Origin: Limonium bicolor
Taxonomy: Eukaryota > Streptophyta > Magnoliopsida > Caryophyllales > Plumbaginaceae
DNA: 64,000 bases
Reading direction: 5' to 3'
Assembly: GCA_023374045.1 (NCBI GenBank)
Contig: CM041776.1
Span: 280,115,999-280,179,998, forward strand
Below the pieces are notes generated by a model. It worked only from the letters and a program-made list of their open reading frames with translations, was not told the DNA's origin and did not search any database. Both the position numbers and the translations under genes were made by a program. Below, piece after piece: positions 23,476 to 34,452 of this stretch (position 1 is the stretch's first letter; the number at the start of each line of letters is the position of its first letter).

Positions 23476-24422
23476 CTACTGGTATTTCAATGAAGGTAGT
23501 ATCTGCGGCATCTTCGTGTGGTTCATTTTGTGTGTGGTCACAGTCACTGGAGTTAGAGAGCTCTTCAAAACGAATATGAGGACTTTCTTCGAGACAGGCT
23601 GTACGTTTATTGAATACTCTGTAAGCTCGACTTTGTGATGAGTAGCCAAGGAAGATTCCTTCATCACTCTTAGAAGCAAACTTGCCGAGATTATCTTTTC
23701 CATTGTTGTGTATGAAACACTTGCATCCGAAGCGCCGTAGATGTGTGACTGAAGGTGGACGGCCTTTGATAATTTCATATGGGGTTTTGCCGATGAATGG
23801 ATGAATTGATGCTCGATTTAGATGTATGCTGCAGTGTTGATAGCTTCTGCCCAGTATGTGGCTGGAAGGTTACTATCGATGAGCATTGTTCTTGCCATTT
23901 CTACAAGCGTGCGATTCTTTCGTTCTACAACTCCATTTTGTTGTGGAGTACGAGCAGCTGATGTTTGATGCATGATTCCCTTTTCCCTGCAGAATTCTGA
24001 AAACTGAATATTGCAAAATTCTGTACCGTTGTCAGATCGAATTGTCTTGACAGAGGTGGACATTTTGTTAGTAATCAGTTTGAATAGGTTTCGAATTCAG
24101 AAAAAGTTTCCGACTTGCTCTTAAGAAAGAGTACCCATGTCCAGCGCGAATAGTCATCGACGATGACTAGAGCGTACTTCTTACCACTTTTGCTTTGAAC
24201 ACGCATTGGTCCACATAGATCCATGTGTAGCATGTCCAGTGGAGATGATGTAGACATATCTGTTTTACCTGGAAAGCTTGCTCTAGAATGTTTCCCTTGT
24301 ACGCATGCAGGACAGAGGATGTCGGTCTGGAAGAAGTTGTCTGAGGAAGTCCCACTACAAGATTTCTGTTTTTGATTTTGTTTAGTAGTTTGCCGTGTGC
24401 ATGACCTAGGCGAAAGTGCCAT
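23476..24422 (-). pseudogene. Copia integrase
   Basis: The zinc-binding CPACVQGK segment is followed by the core. D lies in HMDLCGPMRV, the second D in IRSDNGTEF (~24040), and E in QQNGVVERKNRTL (~23930). The C-terminal region to 23476 includes NKRTACLEESPHIRF-like sequence in another frame. A frame change near 24070 splits the core. It would insert element DNA and make the 5-bp duplication seen here. Confidence 0.85.
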
Positions 24423-24814
24423 AAGGAGATATTCTTGTCCTGTACACTAAGACAGAGAGTACCATCTAGGTTAGGGTTTTCAAGAGATAGCTTGTAAAGA
24501 TTGTTCACCCTTATACCAGTGGCTTTCAGAAGACCTGTTTGCTCGTCAAAGATTTTGCAGTCAGAGGCCGAGAAAAGAACAACATTAGAGAGATCACAGA
24601 TTTGAGAGATACTTAGAAGGCTGTGTCCAAGTCCATTTACTAAATTAACATTTTCTATTTTAAAGAGAGAGGGATTACCGACGGTTCCAATACCAATGAT
24701 TTCACCATGAGCATTGTCGCCAAAAGTGACTTTCCCCCCGTGGTGTTGAGAGAGAGTCGTGAACTTGTCAGGGTCTCCTGTCATATGTCGTGAGCATCCA
24801 CTATCAGAAACCAA
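24167..24814 (-). pseudogene. Copia protease and GAG-pre-integrase segment
   Basis: The 215-residue frame opens with the protease active site VSDSGCSRHMTG at 24808. It passes through KVTFGDNAHGEIIGIGT and reaches the pre-integrase motif LWHFRLGHAHGKLLN at ~24420. The terminal ~40 residues are in the wrong frame, because the frame shifts just before the integrase core. Confidence 0.87.
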
Positions 24815-25684
24815 GAGTCATTGTCCACGGTCTCTCCCTACAAGATAATCAAAAGTTAGACTTGGGAACCCAGGCGAACTTGGGTTCCCTCTTTGAAAGA
24901 GAGCTATAATCATGTCGTGCTTTAGACAGAGTATGTAAACGTTGCATATTAAAAGACAAATCTTTGCCAAGCTTATGACACGAGGAGTGAATATGCCCGT
25001 CGTAACCACAGTAACCAAATTAATAAAGAAGGTAGATGAACGTACTTCTTTTGCCAACGGAATTTGTTTTCAAATTTTTCTTTTTGGAGTTTCCTTCTTT
25101 GAAGATCATTGGGTTTTGTGGCTATTTTTGGTAGGTTTACTTTGCCTTTATTTCTCAGCCAACTAGGAGGATTAGATGATGAAACCGATTCCATCCGTGC
25201 CTTTTTAAGAGCGATGTTCAGGGAATCGACCTCTTTCTCAAGTCGAACTTGTCTTTCTTTTGACTCACGGAGTTCGTTCTCAAAGAATTTTGGCTTTTGC
25301 ATTGCAGCAACCTCACGAACAAAGGTGATTGGTTTGAAAATTTTTGTGGAATTTTGGAACGATTTTTCTGTAGGGAAGAGACTTGAGTTTGTAAGGAGTT
25401 GATGAGGTTGTGAGCATCTTTTAGCTCTTTTTCAAGTGTTCGGCCTTTTCTTCAGATTTTTGCAATTTTAGACGATCGTTGTTGACATGACCTTTTAGCA
25501 CATGGATTTCTTCATAAAGAGAGGCTATCTGTCTTGTTCTTCAGTTAATTCAAATTCAGGATGATTTGGGTCGATGTAGTAAGTAGATAAATCTAAAGAG
25601 GGAATAGCACATGAATCTGAGAAATATTCAGTTACCTCTGAAGAGGGACTCTTGCATACCTGACTTTTGTGAGCCATGAGCAGA
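24815..25684 (-). pseudogene. Gag-protease linker of SIRE-type element
   Basis: Frames at 25302-24973 and 25057-24818 include a Glu/Arg-rich coiled-coil-like run (ENELRESKERQVRLEKEVD). This is typical of the SIRE region between nucleocapsid and protease. It is fragmented by frame changes. Confidence 0.6.
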
Positions 25685-26823
25685 TTAGGCTTGACGTTCC
25701 ATCTCAGGTTCTTCTGAGTCAGAGTCTCCCCATGCTGAATTTGCCATTAGTGATGATTGCTCGCGATCATCTTTCTTCTTGAGAGGACAGTTGTTGGCGT
25801 AGTGCCCCGGCTTCAGGCATTTGAAGCATACTCGGTCTCCAGTTCCCGTAGTACCTTGCTGATTACGGTTGTAGGATTGATATTGTCGGTTTTGATTTTG
25901 ACTGAACCTGTTTGGACTGTTCCTTTCTGATCGATCTCGCATGAATCTCTTAAAGTTCTTGACCAGCATGGCCATGTCTTCGAAGGTGTTCGCTGATCCT
26001 TCTTCTATTATGCCGTCAATCAGAGTGTCCCGAAGCTGCTGGATTAATCCTGATTTGGAGAGGTAGCGTCATAGTGGAATGACTCATTCTGGTGACTGCT
26101 GTCTGGCTGGGTGTAGTCTTTACCTGCAAAGCTTGATTCACGTTGGAAAACGAAACAGCATGGTTTGAGTGAGAACTATTACCTCTTTTTGATATTCATC
26201 TTGTATTTGTTGATGGACTGAAGATAGGATCCCAAGTCAGTCAAAGTCCATTTCTCTAGACTTTTGGACGCCTTCGTGGAGATAACGCTCTCGGTCCATT
26301 CCTCACCCAGACTGTCCAGAAATTTGTTGTTGATGTTTTCATTTGACTCTCCAATCTGCAGCTCTTCCATAGTAGCGGTGAGTTCAGTGAATCGAGCGAG
26401 CATGTCGCTGAGGGATTCTCCAGGCTTTCCTACGAAGTTTTCGTAGTCCATCTTCAGTTCTTGTATTTTGATTTTCGAAGCTCAGTATTTCCTTCGTGAA
26501 CAGCTCGAAGGTGATCCCAGATGTCTTTGGCTACTTTGATGTGATACACTCTTCTTCTTTCAGGTGGGAGAGACTGGTGTAGATGACTCGTACGGCTTGG
26601 GCATTTAGCTCAACGCATCTGCGCTCCTCAGCAGTATAGGAGCTAGGATCTTTCCCTTCAGGTACTGGGAATTGCCTTTCGTCACTACCGTCCAGAGTTG
26701 TTGATTCAAGGACTGGAGGTGTGACTCCATCTCGTTTTTCCACATGTTGTAGTTTGTGGAAGTTAGCTTTGGATTCTCCACTTGCATTCTGTTGTTGTTG
26801 TTGGTGTTTGAGATTTCCGCCAT
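25685..26823 (-). pseudogene. Copia gag with zinc knuckle
   Basis: The likely start is the ATG at 26823 (MAEISNTNNNNRMQ), only 26 bp inside the primer-binding site. The capsid part reads NYNMWKNEMESHLQS, then NFVGKPGESLSDMLARFTEL at ~26445. A CCHC zinc knuckle, CFKCLKPGHYANNC, lies at ~25828-25787. Frame changes occur near 26740, 26480 and 26100. Gag packages element RNA. Confidence 0.85.
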
Positions 26824-26849
26824 TTTGAGAGATTTGTCAGCCAACGCGA

Positions 26850-26861
26850 GCTCTGATACCA
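26850..26861 (-). other. Primer-binding site, initiator tRNA-Met type
   Basis: The minus strand reads TGGTATCAGAGC two bases inside the 5' LTR. This is the standard initiator-tRNA-Met complement used by copia elements, and it sets the orientation. Confidence 0.95.
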
Positions 26862-26863
26862 CT

Positions 26864-27599
26864 TGATGGGATCGGGGTGCTGACCGAGTAGGTCTGAGGT
26901 GTTAGTCTCAGACCAACTCTGCTTGAAGAATAAAGGTGTGTAAAAATAACGCGGAAGCTTTTGTTTAAACTTAACAAGATAGGATTCTGCTTGTATTGAA
27001 ACTCAATGTGAATTACAACCTAGCTTCCTATCTTGGGATTCGACAGAAGTATTCTGTCTCATCCAACACTCGCTCTACTCTCGGCTTTGATCAATGCGTC
27101 ACAAGGAGTAAAGGAGAGTGTTCTATGTGTGCTCTCTAGGTAATAAATACCTAAGCTAATTGACACTATCTCACTAAGATCTCTCAAGAATATTTTCTCT
27201 CTCAAGGGCGGTGTATCTCTCTAAATAATCTCGAATGCACAACTTAACTAATTACATTCGCATGCTTATATACTTGTCAACTATCTCCTAAATCTTCGGT
27301 GAAGTCTTCAAGTAAAACGACTCCTTGGGTTGGTTCCGCAAGTATCGGAGTATGGACCTCCTTGTGCGTCACGATCTCACGTTTTGCTATTGCTCCAACT
27401 ATGCGAGATTTCCGCAACTACTTCAGTAACGTCGCGCTTCTCGGTATATAGGAACTCGGACAGATGCTTCTGCAAAGGTACTCGAACTGTGACAGTGGAA
27501 AATCTTTCCGTATCGCGCCAAGTTTCGCTGCAGCGCTACTTTGACTGAGGAGGCAATCATCTGCAAAACTTATCATCCGCAAAACTTAAGTCTTCAACA
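26864..27599 (-). repeat. 5' LTR of SIRE-type copia element
   Basis: 736 bp. It is longer than its partner mainly because a short phrase (CATC(T/C)GCAAAACTTA) is duplicated at about 27559-27589. Otherwise it is near-identical to 18284-19006. Confidence 0.95.
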
Positions 27600-27604
27600 A
27601 TATG

Positions 27605-28463
27605 TCATTATCAATTATACTTATCGACACAAAAGAGGTAAGAACTCGATGAGCTAGCTAATTGATAGATATAGTAAAAAAAAAAAGAAGGAATTTACCG
27701 ACCGCAGTCAGAACAGTGGGACTGGCGCTGGCCACGGGTTGCTTTAAATTTGTAAGACTGCGTGTTCATTCGTTCACGTTGGAGTTTGACCAATCGTGAA
27801 GATCGGATGTTGTGTCAATTCAAATTCAACCTTTCATTCGTTAGGTACAGATAGGGTTAATTTCTGATTTTACATTATTGCTCTTTCCCCTGAAGAAAAA
27901 GTACTAAAAGAATGCTACTATAAAAGTCCATCTTTAAGAATTATGACGGTATATGACTTAATATGAATGTCTGTCTGTCCGGTATATTGATGATATCACT
28001 GCAATTGTTTGACCATCTGTGGCGATTTCCCCACATACTATAAATTTGGCATTTCACGGCAGCTGCGTCAGTCACTCGGCCTCTGCATGTTTTGTTCCAA
28101 ATGAAATTACTGCAGATATTATTCATCGGTAAAACAGTGGCTTTTTGCTCACCCCATTACGATACACCTCACGTTAAAACCACAATAATGAGACGAATTG
28201 TCCCGGGTCTCCTGAACCAAGCAGATCATATTCTCAGTAGATAGAACCAGCCGAAGTAATTCAAAATTGTATGCCTAGCTGCTGCAAACCCCCAATATTA
28301 ATATCCAATATTCTTTGGCCAAAGGAAATGGCAAAGTGATGCCACCATTTTTTAACCCACCGCCAAGTAATCAGCATGATTTTCTCAACCGAAACCCTCG
28401 GGTCAGCTCATACACCATCGAAGAAATTATAATAATATTATCTCAAACAAACACTCTTACCCA
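27605..28463. other. Intergenic sequence, no gene recognised
   Basis: This is single-copy-looking DNA between the copia element and the first MITE. Its left continuation before the copia insertion is 18181-18278. I see no frame with a recognisable product. A TATAAAT near 28040 is not enough to call a promoter. Confidence 0.4.
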
Positions 28464-28471
28464 CATTTACC

Positions 28472-28991
28472 TAGAGCTGATCATAATGTGTCCGGTCCAG
28501 CGGTCAGACCCGATCTGACCCGAAAAAAGCCCGATAAACCTGAATCCGATTGGACTTTCGGTGGGCCAGGACATAAAATCATGCCCGAACAAAAAACCGA
28601 TGGCACATTTGTAAGCTCAATGAAAGCCTCAGGAACAGAGCCTATCGTTCCCGTGGGTGGGGGGGAGGAGGGGGAAAAAGAGAGTAAGAGAGAGAGACAG
28701 AGGGAAGAGAAGTGAGGGGAGAAAATATACTAAAATCTATATATATATAAATTGTAAATAATTATAATATATAAATCTACATTAAATTATATCAATAATT
28801 TTTTTTATTAATTTATTTAAAAAAATCGGGTCGGGCAAGTCGGGCTTCGGCAAAGCCTAGAAAAAATCAGGCCTAGCTCGACCCGAACATGTAAAAAACC
28901 GGGCTTGGTTTCTTTAAATGGGCTTGACGCGCCTAAAAATTTTCTCTGGCCCAGTCCAAACCCGGCTGGCCCACCTGAATGATCACCTCTA
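28472..28991. mobile_element. hAT-like MITE, 520 bp
   Basis: Imperfect terminal inverted repeats TAGAGCTGATCAT and TAGAGGTGATCAT (right end, complement) are flanked by a near-perfect 8-bp duplication CATTTACC/CATTTACT (28464-28471, 28992-28999). An 8-bp duplication and TAG-initial ends are known for hAT elements. Subterminal (A)CCCGA(C)CC/GGGTCGGG phrases repeat on both sides. It is non-coding and would need a transposase in trans. Confidence 0.8.
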
Positions 28992-29190
28992 CATTTACTG
29001 TAGTGAAGTTGTAAAGTATAGTTATTGCTGGCTCATTGTATACTTCAACAAATGAGTATGTACTTTTTAGTACACTTCTGGTATCATTAGAATTCAGTGT
29101 GTACAATTGTAACATTGTACAATTTTCAGATACTAAAGTACAATTTTTCTATAATAAATGTATATGTATATACTCATGTATGACTACACT

Positions 29191-29701
29191 TAGGGGTGTC
29201 AAAATTGGGTTTTTGGTCTAGTTGAGCTCAACCTGAACTGAAAATAGTTTAGGTCAACCCGAACTTGACCCGAACCTGGAGAGGGTAATATTTCTTCAAC
29301 CTGAACCCGAAGTGGGTTGGCCTGAATCCGACCTGTTTGTTAAAAAATTTATTTTATTTTTAAAATTTTGGATTATTTAATAAATAAATATAATACTTTA
29401 TTATTAATTATTATGTACTAAATTTAATCATAAGTTGCTGATTAAATATATATATTTTAGTCATAATTTAATCATTAAACACTAATTTAAGTTATTAAAT
29501 ATAACATATTTTCTATTTTTAATTAATTTTTTTTCGGGTTACAGGTTAGTGGGTTCAACCCAAACCCGAAGCGGGTTTCAATGACCCAACCTAAACCCGA
29601 CCCGAAAATCTTTTTGGGATAAAAATCTCAAACCTGAACCTGGCTTTTTACAGGTCAGTTTTGGGTCGGGTTTCAGGTTCGGGTCAAGATTGACATCCCT
29701 A
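29191..29701. mobile_element. hAT-like MITE, 511 bp
   Basis: Termini are TAGGGGTGTCAA and, as complement on the right, TAGGGATGTCAA. Candidate 8-bp duplications ACTACACT (29183-29190) and GCTACGTT (29702-29709) match at 5 of 8 positions, and the three differences are transitions. The inside is rich in ACCCGAACC and GGGTTCAGG-like subterminal repeats around an AT-rich core. It is a different family from the MITE at 28472. Confidence 0.72.
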
Positions 29702-29891
29702 GCTACGTTAGGGTGTACTCAAGTAATTGGTTTTCCCAAATCACAATAATGTAAGAAATAGGCAATTGCTTTAGTGACCCACATGATAAATGCTTATGTA
29801 AAAGGGTGCGTTAATTATAAGGGTTATAAAATTAATTCTTAGGATTATATATAAAGTTTAAGAATCTATTTTTCCCATTAATTTTATTTAT

Positions 29892-32170
29892 TGTTATGAC
29901 CCAGATTTCACAACCTTATTATATATCCGGTCTATGTTGTTTTGTTAAGTGGGTCCTTCATTATTGTCAGTTGGGACTTCGGTGGCATTTGAATAATAGA
30001 TGAGGGCGAGGAGGTCTTTGCCATCAAAATAATTAAGGTAAATATTTTATTTAGTTATTAGGGAAAGGGGTCCTTTATTACGTTCTAATTTCCTGATCAG
30101 TTATTCTCTTTAGTTTGAATTGTGGGGAGCGTCTCTCGTCGTGTGTTCAGAGTGTTAGTTTTCCCCTTCCTCTCTCCTCAAGTTCTGAGCGAAGTGCTGA
30201 GTGTTCTCCATTGTTGTTCTGAATCTCGTCATTCCTTACTGTGTGATGGTCGTGCGTGTTCTCGTCGCAATTTCAGGTTTAGGGAATTCAGATTTTGGTA
30301 CTTCATTGTTGTTGTTCTCTCCTCTGTGTTCTGAGTGTGGAATTGCTCGTTGTTGGAATTCAGTGTTTAGGAGTGGATCTCCGGATTGTGGAAGGTTGGG
30401 GCTGTTTTACTACGAAAGTAAAACCAGGTTTGGATCTCAGAGTTGGGATTCCGTTGTATTACTCTTATCTTTTTCTATTTCTGATTTTGGGAATTTCGAT
30501 TGGCTGGAATGCAGAGGATGTGGGTTGTGAATGTTTGTGGATTGTCGAGGTCTACTGATTGCTACAGATTTGTGGAAGTGTTACGCTTTAAATCGAGGTA
30601 GGTGGTTACTCGATTCAATGCTGAAGTTCAGCCATGGGGGAGTTAATAGTGGTTTACAATCTGAATTGTGTGTAGATTTTGATTGTGTTTTAGCTGCGTT
30701 TATAACTGGTTAAACTCCCACGGTCTTCTGTATTTTACTCTATCTTGGTGTGTGTGTGTGACAATTTGGCAAAATTTGAAGGTTTTGTGCATCTTTCTAC
30801 ACTGTGTTCGTTCTGGAATTTTGCAGTTTGCATGTGTCCGAACGTATGTCCGGACATTGATGTTTGGACAATGCCTTGGGCGCTCTCTGATTTTCAAAAT
30901 TTTGGGTGTGTTCGAACATCTGCCCAAGCTTTGATGTTCTGACACTCCCTGGAGTTCTCTTCTGATTTCAGTTCGACTTGTGTCCGAACATTGCATGTTC
31001 GGACAAAAGTTCAAACATCTCTAAGGTTTTCCCTCTGATTTTTGTGTGACTTGTGTCTGAACATCGATGTCCGGACACAAGTTCGGACTCCACCGTGTAC
31101 AAACATTCATAAACTATATGATCTTTGATGTCCGGACACACGTCTGGACATATCTGGTTTTGAGTCTCGACTTGTGTCCGAACATTGATGTCTGGACACA
31201 AGTTCGGACGTGGCTATTTCTGGTTTTGAGTCTCGACTAGTATCCGAACATTGATGTCCGGACACAAGTTTAGACACCCCTCTGTTTTGGCATAACTTTT
31301 CTGTCTGATCTCCGTTTTGAGTGTCATTTGCGGCACTGGAATCCCTTTAGTCCGTACTACTGATTTCTAAGTGTTTTGGCATGTTTAAATGCTAGTTTAC
31401 TGTTGTTTTGTAAACTCTCTGTTTTGGGACACTGTACTTTGTTTCTGAGCCGTGAATGGCTGGGTCGAGCTATTCCGTGGTATACCATGTTGACGTCATT
31501 CTGAGTGTGGGTCATTCCCTTTCTGTTCTGTGGGGTTGACGAACCCTTTGGCCTTTTGGTCATTTCTGCATTGCTGAGGGATCTGTTAGATCCATGGGTC
31601 TCCGACCCTTTTTTCGAGTGTTATGCATAGTGTTGTTGTCACCTTCTGTTTATGAATTCTGAATGTTTCTAAACTGGGAACCTATGTGTTCCATTCTGAT
31701 GTTGATTCTGTTAACTTTCAGTCTGATTTGGAAAGTATTGTTATACTGCCTATCTTAAGCTTCTACTCTGATTTCAACTGTTTTGAACGACCTAATTGAT
31801 GACGGGCACTGCTTACTGAGCGTAGATGTGTACTCATTCCCCTACTTCTTCTAACCATGCAGATAGATCAGCAAGGATCGCCTCTGTTTGATTTTTGAAG
31901 TTTAGCTCGTTAAGCTCATATCTGTTACTTAATACATTTTCGTTTCAGACTTGGTATCCTTCGGGCCTTAATGTTTATTTTTGATTTCTGATGTGTTTGT
32001 GGATTTTTGTATTAACAGTTGGTATACTTTGACATACTGGATTTATATATATTTATGAAAGTGTTATTTTGGGCCTTCAATGCGAACGTTAGTTTGAGCC
32101 TTGCATTATTAGATAGTACTATGCGGCGTGTAACGTCCCTAACTCCTAGGCCAGTGTTGGGGTTGTTACA
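29892..32170 (+). repeat. Probable solo LTR, Tekay-like gypsy, 2.28 kb
   Basis: It starts TGTTATGACCC and ends GGGGTTGTTACA, the TGT...ACA ends of Tekay-type LTRs. No internal region with primer-binding site or polypurine tract adjoins either end. A motif order near 31800-31880 (short CTCATTCCCC, then CAG followed by GATAGATCAGC) resembles that near 48650-48750 in the LARD-like LTR. It carries the palindromic array at 30835-31276. Flanking 5-mers TTTAT and GTTTG do not match, so either edge may be off or the duplication decayed. Confidence 0.6.
30835..31276. repeat. Array of ~6 36-bp palindromes in solo LTR
   Basis: Units begin at about 30835, 30909, 30981, 31054, 31175 and 31241, with a degenerate one between. 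Arms follow TGTCCGAAC ... GTTCGGACA. The third contains a tight stem of 11-bp arms TGTCCGAACAT/ATGTTCGGACA around three bases. Spacing is 66-74 bp apart from the gap at the degenerate copy. Confidence 0.8.
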
Positions 32171-32327
32171 GTTTGAGTTTCAAGTTATGAAAGGTTTCAT
32201 ATAATTGTAGAAAATTCAATCATATTAAGAAAACCGTCGAGTTTAATAGTATACAGTTATAGTATTTATGTCTCTTTATTGTATACAAATGTTAAAGAGT
32301 TCATTAGATTTATCGAGGACTTACTAT

Positions 32328-32653
32328 ATCCTATATAATGCATGTGATACTTCATCTATCATGGCGCTCAAACACTTAGAAACACGTAGAACCCTAAATC
32401 CATAACACTTTAATTTTTTTGTCTTCTTTCGTTCTAATTACTACTCTAAAAATGATTAAAAAGCCTAAAATCTATTATAGGTAATACTCTAGCTTATATA
32501 ACGCATGTGATACTTCATCTATCATAGTTCTCAAACACTTAGAAACATAGGCGAAACCTAAATCTATAACTTTAATTTTTTTGTCTTCTTTCATTCTACT
32601 TACTATTCTAGAAAATCATTAAAAAGCCTAAAATTTATTAGAGGTAATACTCC
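32328..32653. repeat. Direct tandem duplication, ~163 bp x 2
   Basis: The stretch from TATA(A/T)AATGCATGTGATACTTC to AGGTAATACTC(T/C)AG occurs twice (32328-32491, 32492-32653) with about one difference per ten bases. It is non-coding. Confidence 0.8.
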
Positions 32654-32725
32654 AGTGCGAGTGGATGCTAGAAGACGCAATGTTCGATAAAGGTAGAAGA
32701 CTTTATCAACTAAATTCCATGACAA

Positions 32726-33020
32726 CACTAGTACAAAGGAGTCCTATTTCAGCACCCATATGACAGTAGTTGTAAAAACAACCGTTGAAATAGAGTATTT
32801 TAAAATTTTTAGGAAACTATTTCAGTAGTTATTTGTAGAAACCACCGAAATAGATTTATAATTTTTTTAAAATAAAAAAGGTTATTTAGGTGGTTGTTAG
32901 TAGCAACCGCTGACATTGACCATGTTTCTTATTTTTTTCTAAACTTAAAGACCCTATTTCGGTGGTTGTTAGTAGCAACTGTTGAAATAGATGATCTTGG
33001 TACTGCTACTAACAACCGCC
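32726..33020 (+). mobile_element. CACTA (EnSpm-like) transposon terminus
   Basis: CACTAGTACAAAGG at 32726 resembles CACTA ends. It is followed by subterminal repeats of both orientations built on TTTC(G/A)GTGGTTGTTAGTA and its complement (near 32745, 32825, 32890, 32955, 33005). Such subterminal arrays bind the transposase in this superfamily. I found no opposite terminus, so this is a fragment or its other end is outside or lost. Confidence 0.65.
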
Positions 33021-33850
33021 AAAATATGGTCGTTCATATCAATCAAAATTTAACATTCCGCCCAGCTCACCGCACCTTCACCGAAAAGCACTTACACTCT
33101 TCCTTTCTCTCGCGAAGCACCCTACAAACCACCACCGTGTGGGAAGTTAACCACCACCACGACGGTCGTCGTCGTCACTGCCGCCCACCAAATCCTGCCA
33201 CCTTCCCACCACCTCCCATTTGTTTGAAACTGCAAGCAGCAGCATCAGCGCATAGACAATAACGAGATGAGTTCAAATTTAGGTTAAAATTATCTATTTG
33301 TTGAGATAATTCTTAAGATTTAGATTGTAATCTGATGGTGGATGATTCATATAATATGGTGTGTATAATGTGTGTATATATGTAGTATTACATCAGTATC
33401 ATTAGATGTGCACACAAGGTGTTCGATAAAATGTTTGAGTGAAAAACTGTGTTCGTTTCGTTCATTCAGTTATCTTCATGTGTGTTTGTGTCTCTATAGA
33501 GATAAATCATTGGAAATGCTGCACCTTGAAAATAGTTCATTTAGGAATCCGTAATATACATCAAGTTATCTCTTCATTCTTTTCACACGCTATAACTTTG
33601 CAATCCTAACTACAAACAAGGAACATACACATGCTGCTCGGTTTCTCTTCATTTTCTACTTGTATTTGTGCCTCTACAGAGAAGTACTTAAGGAGTTGCT
33701 CAACTATTGCACATCGGATTGAAGATGGGGCTAAAAATAATTCATTTGTGAATCGGTAATTTACTCTTAACGTATTTTGTTCTCTAACTTATCTTATTCT
33801 CTTTGATGATTAAGTTTGTATTTTATTATAGTAAATTGTTGAAATTTTTT
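33021..33850. other. Unassigned sequence after CACTA end
   Basis: A Pro/His-coding CCACCACCACGACGG stretch near 33140 is low-complexity rather than a known protein. Two diverged copies of a ~90-bp segment (near 33480-33560 and 33665-33760, each with TTTGTG(T/C)CTCTA(T/C)AGAGA) form a direct repeat. It could be the inside of the CACTA element. Confidence 0.45.
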
Positions 33851-33855
33851 GTTTG

Positions 33856-34288
33856 TGTCACACCCCAAATACGCACTTAACAATACTTGTAATCGCAGTG
33901 GAATTTAACAACTAAATAATAACTAAACGATTTGGTGCTACAACGCCGTTAACCACCCACGTGGTCAACAAGGCAGAATAAATACGAGTGTACCGGTCTG
34001 ATGATCAGACTCCCGAGCATAGAACTAATAACCACTAATACATAAACATAATACTGAGTTTGTTACTACATCCATAAACATATCTGTACATCACAAACTG
34101 ACAACGGCCGTCACTGTACTACAACGGTACCAAAATATATTGCCACGGGAGCACAGGCGCATCCCGGGCTTAACATCCAAAAATAATCAAAAGTAATCCT
34201 GCATCCTAGAGTCTAAAGCCATTCTGCTTCTTCGATCCTCATCCTGTAGTAAAAGAAATATGGAGCCCCCGAGGGGGTCAGCAACCCT
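33856..34288 (-). repeat. Tekay-type 3' LTR, terminal piece
   Basis: This is the last ~430 bp of the LTR. It ends at the MULE target duplication AGCAACCCT (34280-34288) and resumes after 44366 with TGGCTGGTATGG. Confidence 0.8.
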
Positions 34289-34449
34289 GGAAAAATTCCC
34301 GTACGCGTGTCTTTCCTCTGTTCATTTCCCAATCACGGTTGATATTGTTAGAATTGACCGAGAACGAGTTTTTTTTTGTTGTGTACAGAAGCCGATAACG
34401 GCTCTACCGGCTTCCAGATGCCGATAACGAGACTATCGGCTTCTTCACA
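34289..34449 (+). repeat. Left TIR of MULE
   Basis: 161 bp, near-perfect complement of 44197-44357. One terminal G is lost (GGAAAA versus GGGAAAA). It contains several copies of GCCGATA/TATCGGC, likely transposase-binding sites, and a CGTACGCGTG segment near the end. Confidence 0.95.
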
Positions 34450-34452
34450 AAT

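Larger units (their letters stand above)
18284..27599 (-). mobile_element. SIRE/Maximus-type Ty1/copia retrotransposon, complete but frame-broken
   Basis: LTRs at 18284-19006 and 26864-27599 begin TG and end CA and are flanked by a perfect 5-bp duplication ATATG (18279-18283 and 27600-27604). Inside, on the minus strand, are a primer-binding site for initiator tRNA-Met, gag, protease, integrase, RT, RNase H in copia order, then an env-like frame and a textbook polypurine tract. I count roughly ten substitutions between the LTRs, so insertion was fairly recent. Yet pol is broken by many small frame changes. The env-like frame and length of 9.3 kb point to the SIRE (Sirevirus) lineage. Confidence 0.93.

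Noticed and set aside
28030..28060. A host promoter with a TATA-like box
   Set aside because: A single TATAAAT in AT-rich DNA without a downstream gene is not enough evidence.
29892..32170. Full LTR element at this place
   Set aside because: No primer-binding site, polypurine tract or second LTR is found nearby, so I call it only a probable solo LTR; its flanking 5-mers also do not match.
32894..33262. 122-residue frame as a possible host exon
   Set aside because: The first third is CACTA subterminal repeat and the rest is His/Arg/Pro low-complexity. No domain is seen.
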